A stretch of DNA of 64,000 nucleotides from positions 27,524,501 to 27,588,500 of the forward strand of contig NC_092672.1 of assembly GCF_964355755.1 (NCBI RefSeq). The letters are read 5' to 3'. Shown here in pieces: positions 54,701-57,771 of the stretch. Both the position numbers and the translations under genes were made by a program. The stretch is from Antedon mediterranea (taxonomy: Eukaryota > Echinodermata > Crinoidea > Comatulida > Antedonidae). How positions within the stretch are numbered: position 1 is the first letter of the stretch; each line of letters begins with the position of its first letter. The notes under the pieces were generated by a model. It searched no databases. It was not told the DNA's origin and was given only the letters and a program-made list of their open reading frames with translations.

Positions 54701-55740
54701 ACCCTTTATGTACAAAATTGATTATATACAAATACTCACCAAAGCCAGGGGGTTCTATTTCTTGGACAAAAAACATCAATACCCTTAAATTATTTTTGTC
54801 CAAGAATCTTGAAAACAATTCCATGTGCTATAAATAGATTTATTAAAAAGAGAAATAAAAAAAGTAATGCAGTTAACATAAAAACACAAAATACATTATA
54901 AAATTATTTAATCTGTGTAGGCTTTTTTTTCTTACTAGTGGATGTAAAAAGTTCTAAATAAGTGGTTGGAAAAAAAATAATTATTGTTGAAGCAGTGGAA
55001 AGCAATATATTCTAGGCAGAGGTTGGGATGGCTCACATCACTTGCCAATTACAAAGAGATCCTGGAAGGCCTAGATAGAATATAAGGAAATGGTGTGATG
55101 ACTTTAAGAGATGCACTAAACCTTCCCTTTAAGCTTTATACAAGACTGAGAGTAAAATGGTAAGAAAAGCACTTGCAAAGGCCTACCTTGGCTGAATCCA
55201 GGACAAATTCCTCTACAGCCTGAGCATCAAAATCTGTGTTTTGGGCCAATATTTCTATAATGTATTTGTGGGCAGGTGTTAACCCCATTCTTCTTATGTC
55301 ACGAGCCTCTTTTCCCCTAGCCTACAATACAGATTAATACAGTAAACAAATAAACATTGTAAAGTGAAATTTGATTTTGATTTTATTAAAAATAGATTCC
55401 AATACATAAATACTGTACAATAGTAGGCCTAGGCCTCAGTTATGTATGTTTGGAAATTATAAGAAAATAAACATAAGGCCTAGGAATATCATCAGATAAT
55501 TTATTAATACGGTAAATTAGGCCTATACATTTCTCAGCAGCCACGACAATGATTCTGATATGATTATTTAAATTATTTAGGGCCTAGGCTAGTTACCTGT
55601 CTTTCCCGTATTGTTTCAGCTTGGAATGCTATCATTGCAATACTCTTTCTCTGAGTGCGAAGACGTGCAGGCAAATTTTGTTTTTTTCCATCGCTATCAA
55701 CAAAGGATGTTTGGCGGGACTGCATGTTGTCTTTAGACAT
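1159..55740 (-). CDS. DNAH8: Axonemal dynein heavy chain, outer-arm gamma type (DNAH8-like), 52 exons, 3' part outside window
   Basis: Motor subunit of the ciliary/flagellar outer dynein arm; the AAA+ ring hydrolyses ATP to slide doublet microtubules. Exons in transcript order (window coordinates, all minus): 55597-55740, 55187-55321, 54740-54827, 54215-54363, 53529-53730, 52920-53083, 52182-52358, 51541-51654, 50665-50772, 49968-50216, 49135-49332, 48819-48895, 47871-47964, 46659-46778, 45904-46039, 44820-45007, 42661-42858, 41613-41732, 40311-40479, 39831-40011, 38094-38196, 37547-37727, 36616-36812, 36022-36148, 35607-35842, 35124-35228, 34545-34658, 34121-34422, 33310-33550, 32368-32721, 31637-31800, 31242-31344, 30946-31050, 30392-30553, 29538-29762, 28671-28843, 27910-28088, 27199-27386, 25830-26024, 24378-24512, 23794-23955, 22824-23070, 9481-9722, 8553-8693, 7565-7808, 6787-6929, 6040-6174, 4761-5097, 3907-4013, 2641-2997, 1964-2086, 1159-1289. 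All junctions are GT-AG except the GC donor after 22824, and the phases sum without a frameshift. About 2,989 of about 4,600 residues are present. DNAH8 is preferred over DNAH5 from remembered similarity (for example QRAHEN, ISREGE, IIGCGYF); an alignment is needed to decide. Confidence 0.93.
1436..1580. mobile_element. hAT-like MITE fragment (CAGTGGCGTAAC end)
   Basis: It starts with the same CAGTGGCGTAAC end as the element at 2473-2584 and contains a related GGGGCCC core, but a matching right end is not clear. Probably a truncated relative. Confidence 0.5.
2473..2584. mobile_element. hAT-type MITE, 112 bp, with perfect 8-bp target duplication
   Basis: The ends are CAGTGGCGTAAC and GCTATGCCACTG (imperfect inverted repeats). 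The flanks CTGAAATC at 2465-2472 and at 2585-2592 are identical, an 8-bp duplication as expected for hAT elements. It lies in intron 50, 56 bp downstream of exon 50's donor edge. Confidence 0.85.
3118..3285 (-). mobile_element. 5S rRNA-derived SINE (SINE3 type), minus strand, internally deleted
   Basis: Read on the minus strand it opens ACGGCCATACTGCGTTGAAA, then CCGGTTCTCGTCAGATCACC, the 5' half of 5S rRNA. It then jumps to a body shared with the copies at 27433 and 9222 (a CATCCTTAGGCA word, then GGGCCTAATCC). The 3' half of the 5S head, including part of the internal promoter, is missing. Confidence 0.8.
3331..3490. mobile_element. MITE relative with AAGCTTGGTTCCCACTA end
   Basis: Shares the AAGCTTGGTTCCCA end, the GACCAATGACAAGCAA core and the ACATTCTTGTGTTA tail with sequences at 7133-7290 and 25386-25577. 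The low similarity between copies suggests an old family. Confidence 0.55.
3546..3700. mobile_element. Small palindromic element, TTAAGGGCCTTTCGCACC end
   Basis: The left end TTAAGGGCCTTTCGCACC and a right end near AAAGACCCTTTA are loosely inverted. A diverged relative is at 23253-23400. Likely a TTAA-flanked MITE. Confidence 0.45.
4612..4703. mobile_element. Exon-proximal TTAA MITE, copy 1 (5' truncated)
   Basis: Keeps the internal CCATATATGGACA...CATATTTGGGCA module and the right end GTTTGATAGTGTAAATAGAGC. It ends 57 bp from exon 48 of the dynein gene. Confidence 0.75.
5593..5990 (+). other. Open frame of 121 codons, possible retroelement 3' fragment
   Basis: The frame at 5593-5958 is uninterrupted, with a hydrophilic first two thirds ([20 protein letters not shown] region) and a hydrophobic end, antisense in dynein intron 47. 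It resembles the tail of a retrotransposon polyprotein followed by an AATAAA-bearing end near 5942, but I recognise no catalytic motif. Confidence 0.25.
7133..7290. mobile_element. MITE relative of 3331-3490
   Basis: Starts AAGCTTGGTTCCCA and ends near ACATTCTTGTGTTAC, the same arrangement as at 3331-3490. It lies next to the TTAA MITE at 7302. Confidence 0.5.
7302..7453. mobile_element. TTAA MITE copy 2, complete, with TTAA on both sides
   Basis: The best-delimited copy: TTAA at 7298-7301 and again at 7454-7457. The ends are GCTCTGTCTACACTATCAAA and the inverse (TTTGATAGAAGTGTAGACAGAGC). TTAA duplication with short inverted repeats points to a piggyBac-type non-autonomous element. Confidence 0.85.
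8390..8525. mobile_element. TTAA MITE copy 3
   Basis: The left end is degenerate. The right end TAGTATAGACAGAGC is followed by TTAA. It stops 27 bp from exon 44. Confidence 0.75.
9222..9452 (+). mobile_element. 5S-derived SINE body without 5S head
   Basis: Matches the body of the copy at 27433 (CCTTGTCCTTCGGATGGGAT, TGCTGCACTGCTGGCTTCC, then a GAGCTGGAGGATAAT end). The 5S-like head is absent, consistent with 5' truncation. Confidence 0.65.
9768..9858 (-). pseudogene. Duplicated fragment of dynein exon 43 with its splice acceptor
   Basis: Read on the minus strand it begins with an acceptor-like AACAG, then CGGATCATATCTGGAT, as in real exon 43 (9481-9722). It encodes DHIWIKLDG, then [17 protein letters not shown], against DHIWIILDG and [16 protein letters not shown] in the true exon. 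It lies only 46 bp upstream of the real exon and stops after DDNR. The frame is open but has an extra Leu codon and lacks the rest of AAA2, so inclusion would damage the motor. Confidence 0.85.
10262..10430 (+). mobile_element. Hairpin-family repeat, head fragment
   Basis: Contains CTAGGTCGTGTCCACAGATG, GGTTCTCGAATACACATTAA and AGCACCCTGGGA, matching 21216-21390 and, inverted, 44160-44330. The terminal hairpin is reduced to ACTAGACTAGG. Confidence 0.75.
11245..11589. mobile_element. Fold-back element with arms of about 160 bp
   Basis: Left arm 11245-11410 and right arm 11431-11589 are near-perfect inverse copies, with a loop of about 20 bases near GATATGTTGAGGTTAATTT. The outer ends read ACCGTATATTGCTATGTATA and, inverted, CAATATACGGT. 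GTGTATAAGACGCACC occurs twice per arm. It directly abuts the last exon of the transposon gene at 11591. Confidence 0.9.
11591..14712 (-). pseudogene. Decayed spliced transposon gene with basic tandem-repeat N-terminus
   Basis: The first block, 14053-14712, encodes [20 protein letters not shown], then three tandem repeats of about 37 residues with core [20 protein letters not shown], basic and helical. A TAG follows QSSCT, yet the same frame continues with [20 protein letters not shown] before a shift at an A-run. Later pieces in other frames are [34 protein letters not shown] plus [19 protein letters not shown], and a Cys cluster [10 protein letters not shown] (13049-13420). Spliced-looking exons follow: a block ending at donor 12720 ([17 protein letters not shown]), 12256-12375 (contains a stop), about 12071-12160 and 11591-11927 ([20 protein letters not shown]). 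The layout resembles an uncharacterised protein family repeated in invertebrate genomes. I cannot name a transposase superfamily. Confidence 0.6.
12566..12618. repeat. Perfect 53-base hairpin (26-bp arms, 1-base centre)
   Basis: The arm ACATTTTCATGATCAATGAG continues TATGAA, then a single C and the exact inverse. It lies between exons of the transposon pseudogene. Confidence 0.9.
15060..16440. mobile_element. Inverted-repeat element with 180-bp arms and nested inverted and tandem repeats
   Basis: Left arm 15060-15240 (GACCTCGAATTGGACGACCC, poly-T, then GGGGACCCCTCATGAAACGT) is the inverse of 16245-16440. Inside, 15601-15645 and 15966-16013 are inverse copies (AGAACTTATAACACAAGAAT). An approximately 87-bp unit starting AGGGCGCCCGCATCAAATTA is duplicated in tandem (about 15718 and 15806). 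I see no coding frame. The outer ends are not sharply defined. Confidence 0.8.
16461..17537. mobile_element. Mutator-like non-autonomous element copy 1, 1,077 bp, 10-bp target duplication
   Basis: The ends are GGGTGTCACGAAA and TTTCGTGACACCC; inverted repeats extend inward with CACGAAAGCTAAGACC words. AACCGACGAC occurs immediately on both sides (16451-16460 and 17538-17547). The centre is also palindromic (about 16960-17000 against 17210-17250). Long inverted ends plus a 10-bp duplication fit Mutator-like elements. No transposase frame is present; the 60-76 codon hydrophobic frames inside are not convincing genes. Confidence 0.88.
17744..18245 (-). other. Open frame of 102 codons and TGTTCGTAAC motif cluster, unassigned
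   Basis: The minus-strand frame from 18052 ([20 protein letters not shown]...) reaches a good donor, CAAG|GTATGT, near 17772. TGTTCGTAACA-like motifs occur near 18017, 18195 and, inverted, 18228; also near 14904 and 10673. Possibly an upstream exon or the end of the decayed transposon at 11591-14712, but the splice phase I tried does not fit. Confidence 0.25.
18585..19339. mobile_element. TIR element copy 1 (755 bp), 9-bp direct repeats
   Basis: The inverted ends begin CGCCGTGGTTAGGATTCCGG and run about 75 bp, including GGGAATCCGACACGCTATTG and GCGCATGC. It is flanked by ATATATAAA at 18576-18584 and 19340-19348. No open frame of note. Confidence 0.88.
19349..20165. mobile_element. TIR element copy 2 (817 bp), adjacent to copy 1
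   Basis: The same ends and interior words as copy 1 (CATCGCTCTCTCGCTCGCGC occurs in both), in the same orientation. ATATATAAA at 19340-19348 is shared with copy 1 and repeats at 20166-20174. Confidence 0.88.
20180..21190 (+). mobile_element. Hairpin-family repeat, copy A1 (head truncated)
   Basis: Collinear with the inverse of 42915-44085: ATAACATTAGAGTTCAGGGA, AACATTATGATACTGTACTC, CACCCCTATTTGGGGCAAGT and the tail GCCCTTACTTAAATTTATAT. Frames inside do not match any family I know. Confidence 0.8.
21197..21600 (+). mobile_element. Hairpin-family repeat, copy A2 (head only)
   Basis: Starts with the palindrome CTAGATGGTACG...CGTACCATCTAG (21197-21224), then GGTCGTGCCCACAGATGG. Matches the inverse of 43970-44365. 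It sits head to tail behind A1 and is truncated near 21600. Confidence 0.8.
22395..22620. repeat. GC-rich palindromic patch plus inverted repeat
   Basis: 22435-22495 is very GC-rich, with GGGGCCGTCGGCCCC and GACCGGGGGCCC palindromes, in AT-rich surroundings. 22522-22545 and 22560-22584 (GTTCAAACGAATTACAACAT and its inverse) form a second hairpin. Probably decayed transposon ends. Confidence 0.6.
22822..22823 (-). promoter_or_regulatory. DNAH8: GC-type 5' splice site of dynein intron 42
   Basis: On the minus strand the exon end reads AAGGCTAAAAAAA|GCAAGTG. Only the GC donor gives the phase (1) required to join exon 43 and keep LKAKK followed by DHIWIILDG. The nearest GT, five bases further along the transcript, gives the wrong frame. 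The AAGT after GC fits the GC-AG donor consensus. Confidence 0.8.
22824..29762 (-). CDS. DNAH8: Dynein AAA1 and start of AAA2: exons 35-42 (residues about 1836-2336)
   Basis: AAA1 is the main ATPase site. Exon 35 carries [18 protein letters not shown]. Exon 36 carries [20 protein letters not shown]. Exon 37 holds the AAA1 Walker A, GPAGTGKT (about residues 1987-1994), followed by [18 protein letters not shown]. Exon 38 has the Walker B, CFDEFNR, and the sensor-I region ending [19 protein letters not shown]. Exon 42 has the AAA2 P-loop, GPSGAGKT (about 2269-2276), then [16 protein letters not shown] and [18 protein letters not shown]. Exon 42 ends at a GC rather than GT donor and precedes the 13.1 kb intron. 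Confidence 0.94.
23253..23400. mobile_element. Short palindromic element, relative of 3546-3700
   Basis: TTAAGGGTCTTTCACACC at the left and GGACCGGAACCGTTTAAGG at the right, with an inverse GTTCCGGTCCGGCGA inside. Likely a MITE. Confidence 0.5.
23651..23745 (-). pseudogene. Degenerate duplicate of dynein exon 41
   Basis: On the minus strand it reads FLSLI, then a stop-containing 6-base disruption, then [22 protein letters not shown]. True exon 41 (23794-23955) reads [31 protein letters not shown]. The copy lies downstream of the true exon in transcript order, 48 bp away, and is broken by an in-frame TAA and TGA. Confidence 0.88.
24576..24980 (+). repeat. 50-bp minisatellite, 8 near-identical copies
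   Basis: Units start at 24576, 24626, 24676, 24726, 24776, 24826, 24876 and 24926, each AAACTAGCCATGTGAGTGTG followed by AATTTCCTCTGGATACTGTA and GTGTGAAYRC. Differences are almost confined to the last bases. It lies in dynein intron 39, 64 bp from exon 40's acceptor edge. Confidence 0.95.
25084..25313 (+). mobile_element. 5S rRNA-derived SINE, sub-type 1
   Basis: The head is 5S-like: GATCACCGAAGTTAAGCGAC, GTTGGGCCTGGTTAGAGCTT, GGATGGGAGACC and GGGTGCTGTA, keeping the internal promoter. The body follows with CAGCACTGCTGACTC and CAGCCCCTGCATCTAG. The A-rich tail is near 25310-25340. It is not a 5S gene: the 3' end does not pair back with the start. Confidence 0.88.
25386..25577. mobile_element. 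MITE related to 3331-3490, with inner triplication
   Basis: The left part holds three copies of AACACAAGGAYGTAA. The inverse CCAATGACAAGCA and TGCTTGTTATTGG lie at the centre. The ends TTGGCTCCCACTA and TAGTAGGAAGAACCAAG are inverted. Confidence 0.65.
26560..27009 (+). mobile_element. LINE 3' fragment (end of reverse-transcriptase ORF and tail)
   Basis: The plus-strand frame ends [20 protein letters not shown], then [20 protein letters not shown] and a stop near 26787. This resembles the C-terminal end of LINE ORF2 proteins. An AT-rich 3' UTR and an AATAAATAAATAAAATAAAT tail follow. 5' truncated and antisense to the dynein gene. Confidence 0.65.
27433..27846 (+). mobile_element. 5S rRNA-derived SINE, sub-type 2
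   Basis: The 5S-like head (GATCACCAAAGTTAAGCAAC, CTGGATGGGAGACC, GGGTGCTGTAAATCC) is followed by a different body from sub-type 1. That body is CTTAACTATCATTTCCTTGT, AGGACGTAAAGCTGTTGG, GCACTTCTGGCTGCCGTAGG and AGTTAAGCTTGAGGATTAG. Confidence 0.85.
29180..29365 (+). mobile_element. LINE-like 3' UTR relic
   Basis: Ends with TTTCCCAGTTTGGGATAATA, then AAGTTTTATTGAATTGAATT, a LINE-type 3' terminal repeat. No coding part remains. Confidence 0.45.
30261..30373. mobile_element. TTAA MITE copy 4
   Basis: TTAA at 30257-30260, then GCTCTGTCTAAACTAGTTTG, with the internal CCCAAATATAGTAGTGATAT module. The right end ACAGAGC stops 18 bp from exon 34. Confidence 0.8.
30392..36812 (-). CDS. DNAH8: Dynein linker region: exons 23-34 (residues about 1099-1835)
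   Basis: The linker (DHC_N2) is the mechanical element that swings across the AAA ring. Visible hallmarks are [20 protein letters not shown] (exon 25), [20 protein letters not shown] and [15 protein letters not shown] (exon 28), [20 protein letters not shown] and [12 protein letters not shown] (exon 29), and [10 protein letters not shown] followed by [13 protein letters not shown] (exons 29-30). Exon 30 continues with [20 protein letters not shown] and [20 protein letters not shown], exon 31 has [20 protein letters not shown], and exon 32 has [20 protein letters not shown]. This is the most conserved block in the window and is unbroken. Confidence 0.93.
32180..32334. mobile_element. TTAA MITE copy 5
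   Basis: GCTCTGTCTATAATATCAAA at the left, a degenerate AAAGAGC at the right, and two CCCAAATATGGTAGT modules inside. It stops 33 bp from exon 30. Confidence 0.8.
33940..34077. mobile_element. TTAA MITE copy 6
   Basis: The ends GCTCTGTCTACACTATCAAA and GTTTGATAGTGTAAACAGAGC are nearly perfect inverse copies. It stops 43 bp from exon 28. Confidence 0.85.
34899..35048. mobile_element. TTAA MITE copy 7
   Basis: TTAA at 34895-34898, the left end complete, and the right end partly duplicated (GATACATGATAGTATGGAAAGAGC). It stops 75 bp from exon 26. Confidence 0.82.
36886..37200 (+). mobile_element. 5S rRNA-derived SINE, sub-type 1, older copy
   Basis: The head has GATCACCAAAGGTAAGCAAC and TGGATAGGAGACCATCTGGG. 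The body matches 25084-25270 through GCAGCCCCTGCATCTAGAG and extends into AGGTAGGCACTGGACGAG, not seen in the other copy. Confidence 0.82.
37547..55740 (-). CDS. DNAH8: Dynein stem: exons 1-22 (residues about 1-1098)
   Basis: N-terminal tail that dimerises the heavy chain and binds intermediate chains (DHC_N1 region). The start is the ATG at 55740 (protein begins [10 protein letters not shown]). An in-frame upstream ATG exists, but a CACAG just before the leader suggests an acceptor and a non-coding first exon. Exon 2 carries [16 protein letters not shown]. Exons 3-4 read [20 protein letters not shown], then [15 protein letters not shown]. Exons 9-11 carry [31 protein letters not shown] and the [14 protein letters not shown] block. 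Exon 14 carries [15 protein letters not shown]. Exon 20 (39831-40011) has two possible acceptors three bases apart; its high end could be 40011 or 40008. Exons 20-22 encode a charged, Ser-rich, poorly conserved stretch, typical of this part of the family. Confidence 0.88.
38310..39800 (+). repeat. GATTGATTGAAGTA-type degenerate minisatellite split by a transposon
   Basis: Irregular repeats of GATTGGTTGATTGAAGTAGATT run from about 38310 to 38715 and resume at 39726-39800 after the inserted element. Unit length varies (about 12-24 bp). Confidence 0.85.
38716..39725. mobile_element. hAT-like TIR element, about 1,010 bp, inserted in a minisatellite
   Basis: The ends are CAGGCCCGTAGCCAGGGGGG and, inverted, CCTGGCTACGGCCCTG. 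C- and G-runs flank the interior on each side (CGAACCCCCC and GAACCCCCCC). No transposase frame. The target duplication cannot be read because both flanks are GATTG repeats. Confidence 0.75.
40782..41093 (+). mobile_element. tRNA-derived SINE with GCGCTATATAAATG tail
   Basis: The head has an A box (GTGGCGCAGTGTG) and a B box (GGTTCGAATCC) with tRNA spacing. The body has CACCCAGGTGTATAAATGGG and TACCCAGTTAGATC. The 3' end AAAGGGCGCTATATAAATGT followed by (ATT)n is shared by many invertebrate SINEs. No CCA end or paired acceptor stem, so not a working tRNA. Confidence 0.88.
42297..42436. mobile_element. TTAA MITE copy 8
   Basis: Left GTTCTGTCTTACTTTACTAT, right TTTGATACTGTAGACTGAGC; shortened centre. 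224 bp from exon 17, one of the two intronic copies not near an exon. Confidence 0.75.
42895..44365 (-). mobile_element. Hairpin-family repeat, most complete copy (B), about 1.45 kb
   Basis: On the minus strand it starts with a 37-base hairpin (44329-44365; CTAGATGGTACGCTCGC and its inverse around TTCG). The A2-like head, the A1-like middle and the tail GCCCTTACGTAAATTTATAT follow, then GATGGTAC near 42896. This word also occurs in the hairpin arm. No transposase or Rep/helicase frame seen. It fills most of dynein intron 16. Confidence 0.82.
45148..45668. mobile_element. TIR element, about 520 bp
   Basis: Left GTTTTCGCAACCTTACGAAT, then ACGATAACGAAAACGGATAC. Right end is its inverse: CGTATCCGTTTTCGTATTCG, TAAGATTGCGAAAAC. 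A second inner hairpin (ACCATGGAGGTATACCTCCA) lies near 45460. No coding frame. Confidence 0.82.
46145..46390 (+). mobile_element. (AAT)n microsatellite and LINE-like 3' end
   Basis: AAT repeats at 46146-46171 are followed by AT-rich sequence ending GTGAGACAAAATAAATGAAA, typical of LINE 3' ends. No reverse transcriptase sequence remains. Confidence 0.5.
46965..47450. repeat. 51-bp minisatellite, about 9 copies, open in both strands
   Basis: The unit contains GAATGCTACCAATGATCTTA, then GCATTCACACTACCATTC. GAATGCTA and TAGCATTC form an 8-bp hairpin in each unit. As 51 is a multiple of 3, plus-strand ([17 protein letters not shown]) and minus-strand ([17 protein letters not shown]) 17-residue repeats both stay open for over 70 codons. 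It lies inside dynein intron 13. Degenerate units continue to about 47580. Confidence 0.9.
49600..49935 (+). repeat. AATCAATCAATAAATCATTC degenerate tandem repeat
   Basis: Words ATCAATCAATAAATCATTCT and ATCAATCCCTATAAATCAAT alternate irregularly. Ends just downstream of exon 10's donor (49967). Confidence 0.85.
50790..50937. mobile_element. TTAA MITE copy 9, abutting a splice acceptor
   Basis: Complete ends (GCTCTGTCTACACTATCAAA and TTTGATAGTGTAGACATAGC). Its edge is 17 bp from exon 9 (50772). Confidence 0.88.
51183..51494 (+). mobile_element. tRNA-Leu/Ser-derived SINE, copy 1
   Basis: A box GAGTGGCCGAGCGGTTAA and B box GGGTTCGAGGCTC. Body words are CCATGGTTCTGGTGGTAGAA, GGACTATAAACCGTAGGTCC and CTGGGCCCTCTGGGAGACCA. 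The head lacks a complete tRNA fold. Close to the copy in the SLC6 gene (60837). Confidence 0.9.
51975..52060 (+). mobile_element. Fragment of the tRNA-Leu/Ser SINE body
   Basis: TTCTAGTGGCAAAACAAGTC and AAGAAACAAGTACATCTTTC match the body of 51183-51494 with many changes. Confidence 0.45.
52377..52480. mobile_element. TTAA MITE copy 10, truncated, abutting a splice acceptor
   Basis: TTAA at 52373-52376, left end GCTTTGTCTACACTATCAAA, right half missing. Its edge is 18 bp from exon 7 (52358). Confidence 0.78.
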
Positions 55741-56167
55741 TTTAAAAGTTTTCTGCTGTGGGTAAAATAATATCATTTTTCTTAAAACCCTGGGCTAGCC
55801 TAGGCTAGCTAGGCCTGCTTATTATTAATTAGGGGCAATAGGCTGGAAAAAAACTAAATACGCCCACAGGCCCCAATTGTCATTGTTGACTTGTTGAATG
55901 TTGGTGCATTACTAGGCTAGCCTAGCATAGGCCTACCTAGGCTAATTATTAATATTATTTATTTATTGCCATCATCATCAAGTTGACGGGTTGATTAAAT
56001 ACATACAGTGACCCTAACGTGTATTTATTCCTTTCTAGGCCTAACCTAGGCCTAACTAAGGCTTATTTAGCCTAGACCTCTAGGTACTAAAATAAATGTT
56101 CTATATTTTAGGCCTAGCCTAGTACTGGGCTGATGGTGGGCAAAGAGAGGGCCGGAGGCTAGACAGG

Positions 56168-56264
56168 ATGGCTAGCTCTCTCGACCCGCTCCTCGACGAC
56201 CAAAAAATTCGTCACACCAGGCATGCTTCAAATCATCCCGCAGCATCGGCGGACGCTGTTAATA
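56168..56264 (+). CDS. Putative first coding exon, 32 codons, unassigned
   Basis: An ATG at 56168 opens a frame (MASSLDPLLDDQKIRHTRHA...) that ends at a strong donor, A|GTAAGT, after 56264 in phase 1. It is more GC-rich than its surroundings, lies about 430 bp upstream of the dynein start and runs divergent to it. The phase does not fit the first base of SLC6 exon 2 at 59685, so it is not simply an alternative SLC6 start. It could belong to a bidirectional-promoter transcript or be chance. Confidence 0.3.
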
Positions 56265-56846
56265 GTAAGTCAATAAATAAAAATGAAATTTACTATTATT
56301 ATTATTTACTATTAATTCAAATAATATTTGTACATACCTAGATAATATAGTGAGCTTTAATTAAGATAAAAAAGCATGTTTTTCCAACATTAAAATAAGG
56401 GCTGTGCTAGCCTAGATCAAGCAGCGCGCAGACGACTGCAAAATCAAATTCATTTTTTGCCCCTTAATCTCTCTACATGATACGCGCACAACAACCAACC
56501 AGACACGTCTATAAAAAACTTCTAACCAATCAACAACCGGTTACAATTAATGCGCCCTCTATGTTGAGTAAAATCAAAGATGGTAAAATTACGCACCATT
56601 TGTTAAAAAACCTCCTTGCGTGAAATCCTTCCGATCTAAAAAAACATAGTCCTATAGACATAAAATAAATCGGAACATAATGTCAATGTTACATTTCTTT
56701 ATTATGTAAAATGTTAAATAAATAAATGTCTAAAACACATACCGGCTTTTAAAAGATAATTTGATATATGAAATTTTGAATTTAGCACTGAAACAATGCA
56801 TACTGTAATTATGAACTCGAAATAAAGTCAACTCAATAAACTATGT

Positions 56847-56992
56847 CTACACTATCAAACTAGTTTGACAAAAAAGTGCGATGTGGCCTAATTATTATGG
56901 TAAAGATATGCCCAAATATGGTGTAGTGATGACATCATTATGTCCATATACAATGTTGTCACATAAAGTTTGATAAGTGTAGACACAGAGCT
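56847..56992. mobile_element. TTAA MITE copy 11, intergenic
   Basis: CTATGTCTACACTATCAAAC at the left; right end TTTGATAAGTGTAGACACAGAGC. The only copy outside an intron. Confidence 0.8.
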
Positions 56993-57771
56993 TGAGACCA
57001 TTCAGCTTTTTATATGCCACTATTTATTTTGGTAACGCATTTTCGCCCTGTTTGTTTGTTTTTATTTCTTGCTCATATAGAAATACAATTATACAAAAAT
57101 GAACATCAAAAGTCGCAGACATAAATACAACAAATTCGGAACAAAGAAAAGGAAAGAGCAAAGAAAGTCCAAAGACGACAAAAAAAAAACGAGTAGGAGC
57201 AAAGGATAACCCTCTACACCCGGAGGTTTGTATCCTGAGGGGTCCCGAAACATCCGTTTATTCGTTTTTCATAATTGTTTGAAATGGAGAGGATAGACCA
57301 TTGTAGTAAATACTATACTGAAAATGAATATTAGACAAGTTTATTACAAACTGAACTTCTTTGAAAAATTGTTCTGCATTTTATTCGTCACCATTATTTG
57401 GGATCACTTTACGAAGATTTTAAAATGATTGTTTTTATTGTTTTCTCAAGTCAAGACTACTAAAGACTTTATTGCTAATTTATTTACACTTTTAAATAAT
57501 TGAGATATTTTTTAGAAGCAATATTAGCCTTTGTGTTTTTTTGTTTGAAAACAAATGAATTTGAAAAAAATAATGATGTGAATATAATAATCTGAATCAG
57601 AACAAAAAAATTACAATCTGCGCATATCTTACGCAACTTTCTATGTACGATGGCAAACATCGCTTGTTTCGATGACGACAGCAAAAACGTAACAATTGAC
57701 CTGCGAGTTAGTTTGCACGTAGTAGTAGAGCATACTGTGGTTATTTATCGTTTACAATTTTGCTAATTAAA

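Larger units (their letters stand above)
55741..57771. other. Intergenic spacer between divergent dynein and SLC6 genes
   Basis: About 2.0 kb separates the two start codons, so promoters of both genes probably lie here or in their first introns. It holds many TAGGCCTAGG-type words (55780-56120), a possible first exon (56168-56264), a CCAAT-containing stretch near 56525, one MITE copy (56847-56992) and a short basic open frame near 57100 that I do not call a gene. I looked for an RFX X-box, expected for a cilia gene, and found no convincing match. Confidence 0.6.

Noticed and set aside
57102-57210. Small Lys/Arg-rich frame starting MNIKSRRHKYNK
   Set aside because: 36 codons in an A-rich stretch with no conserved domain; composition explains it.
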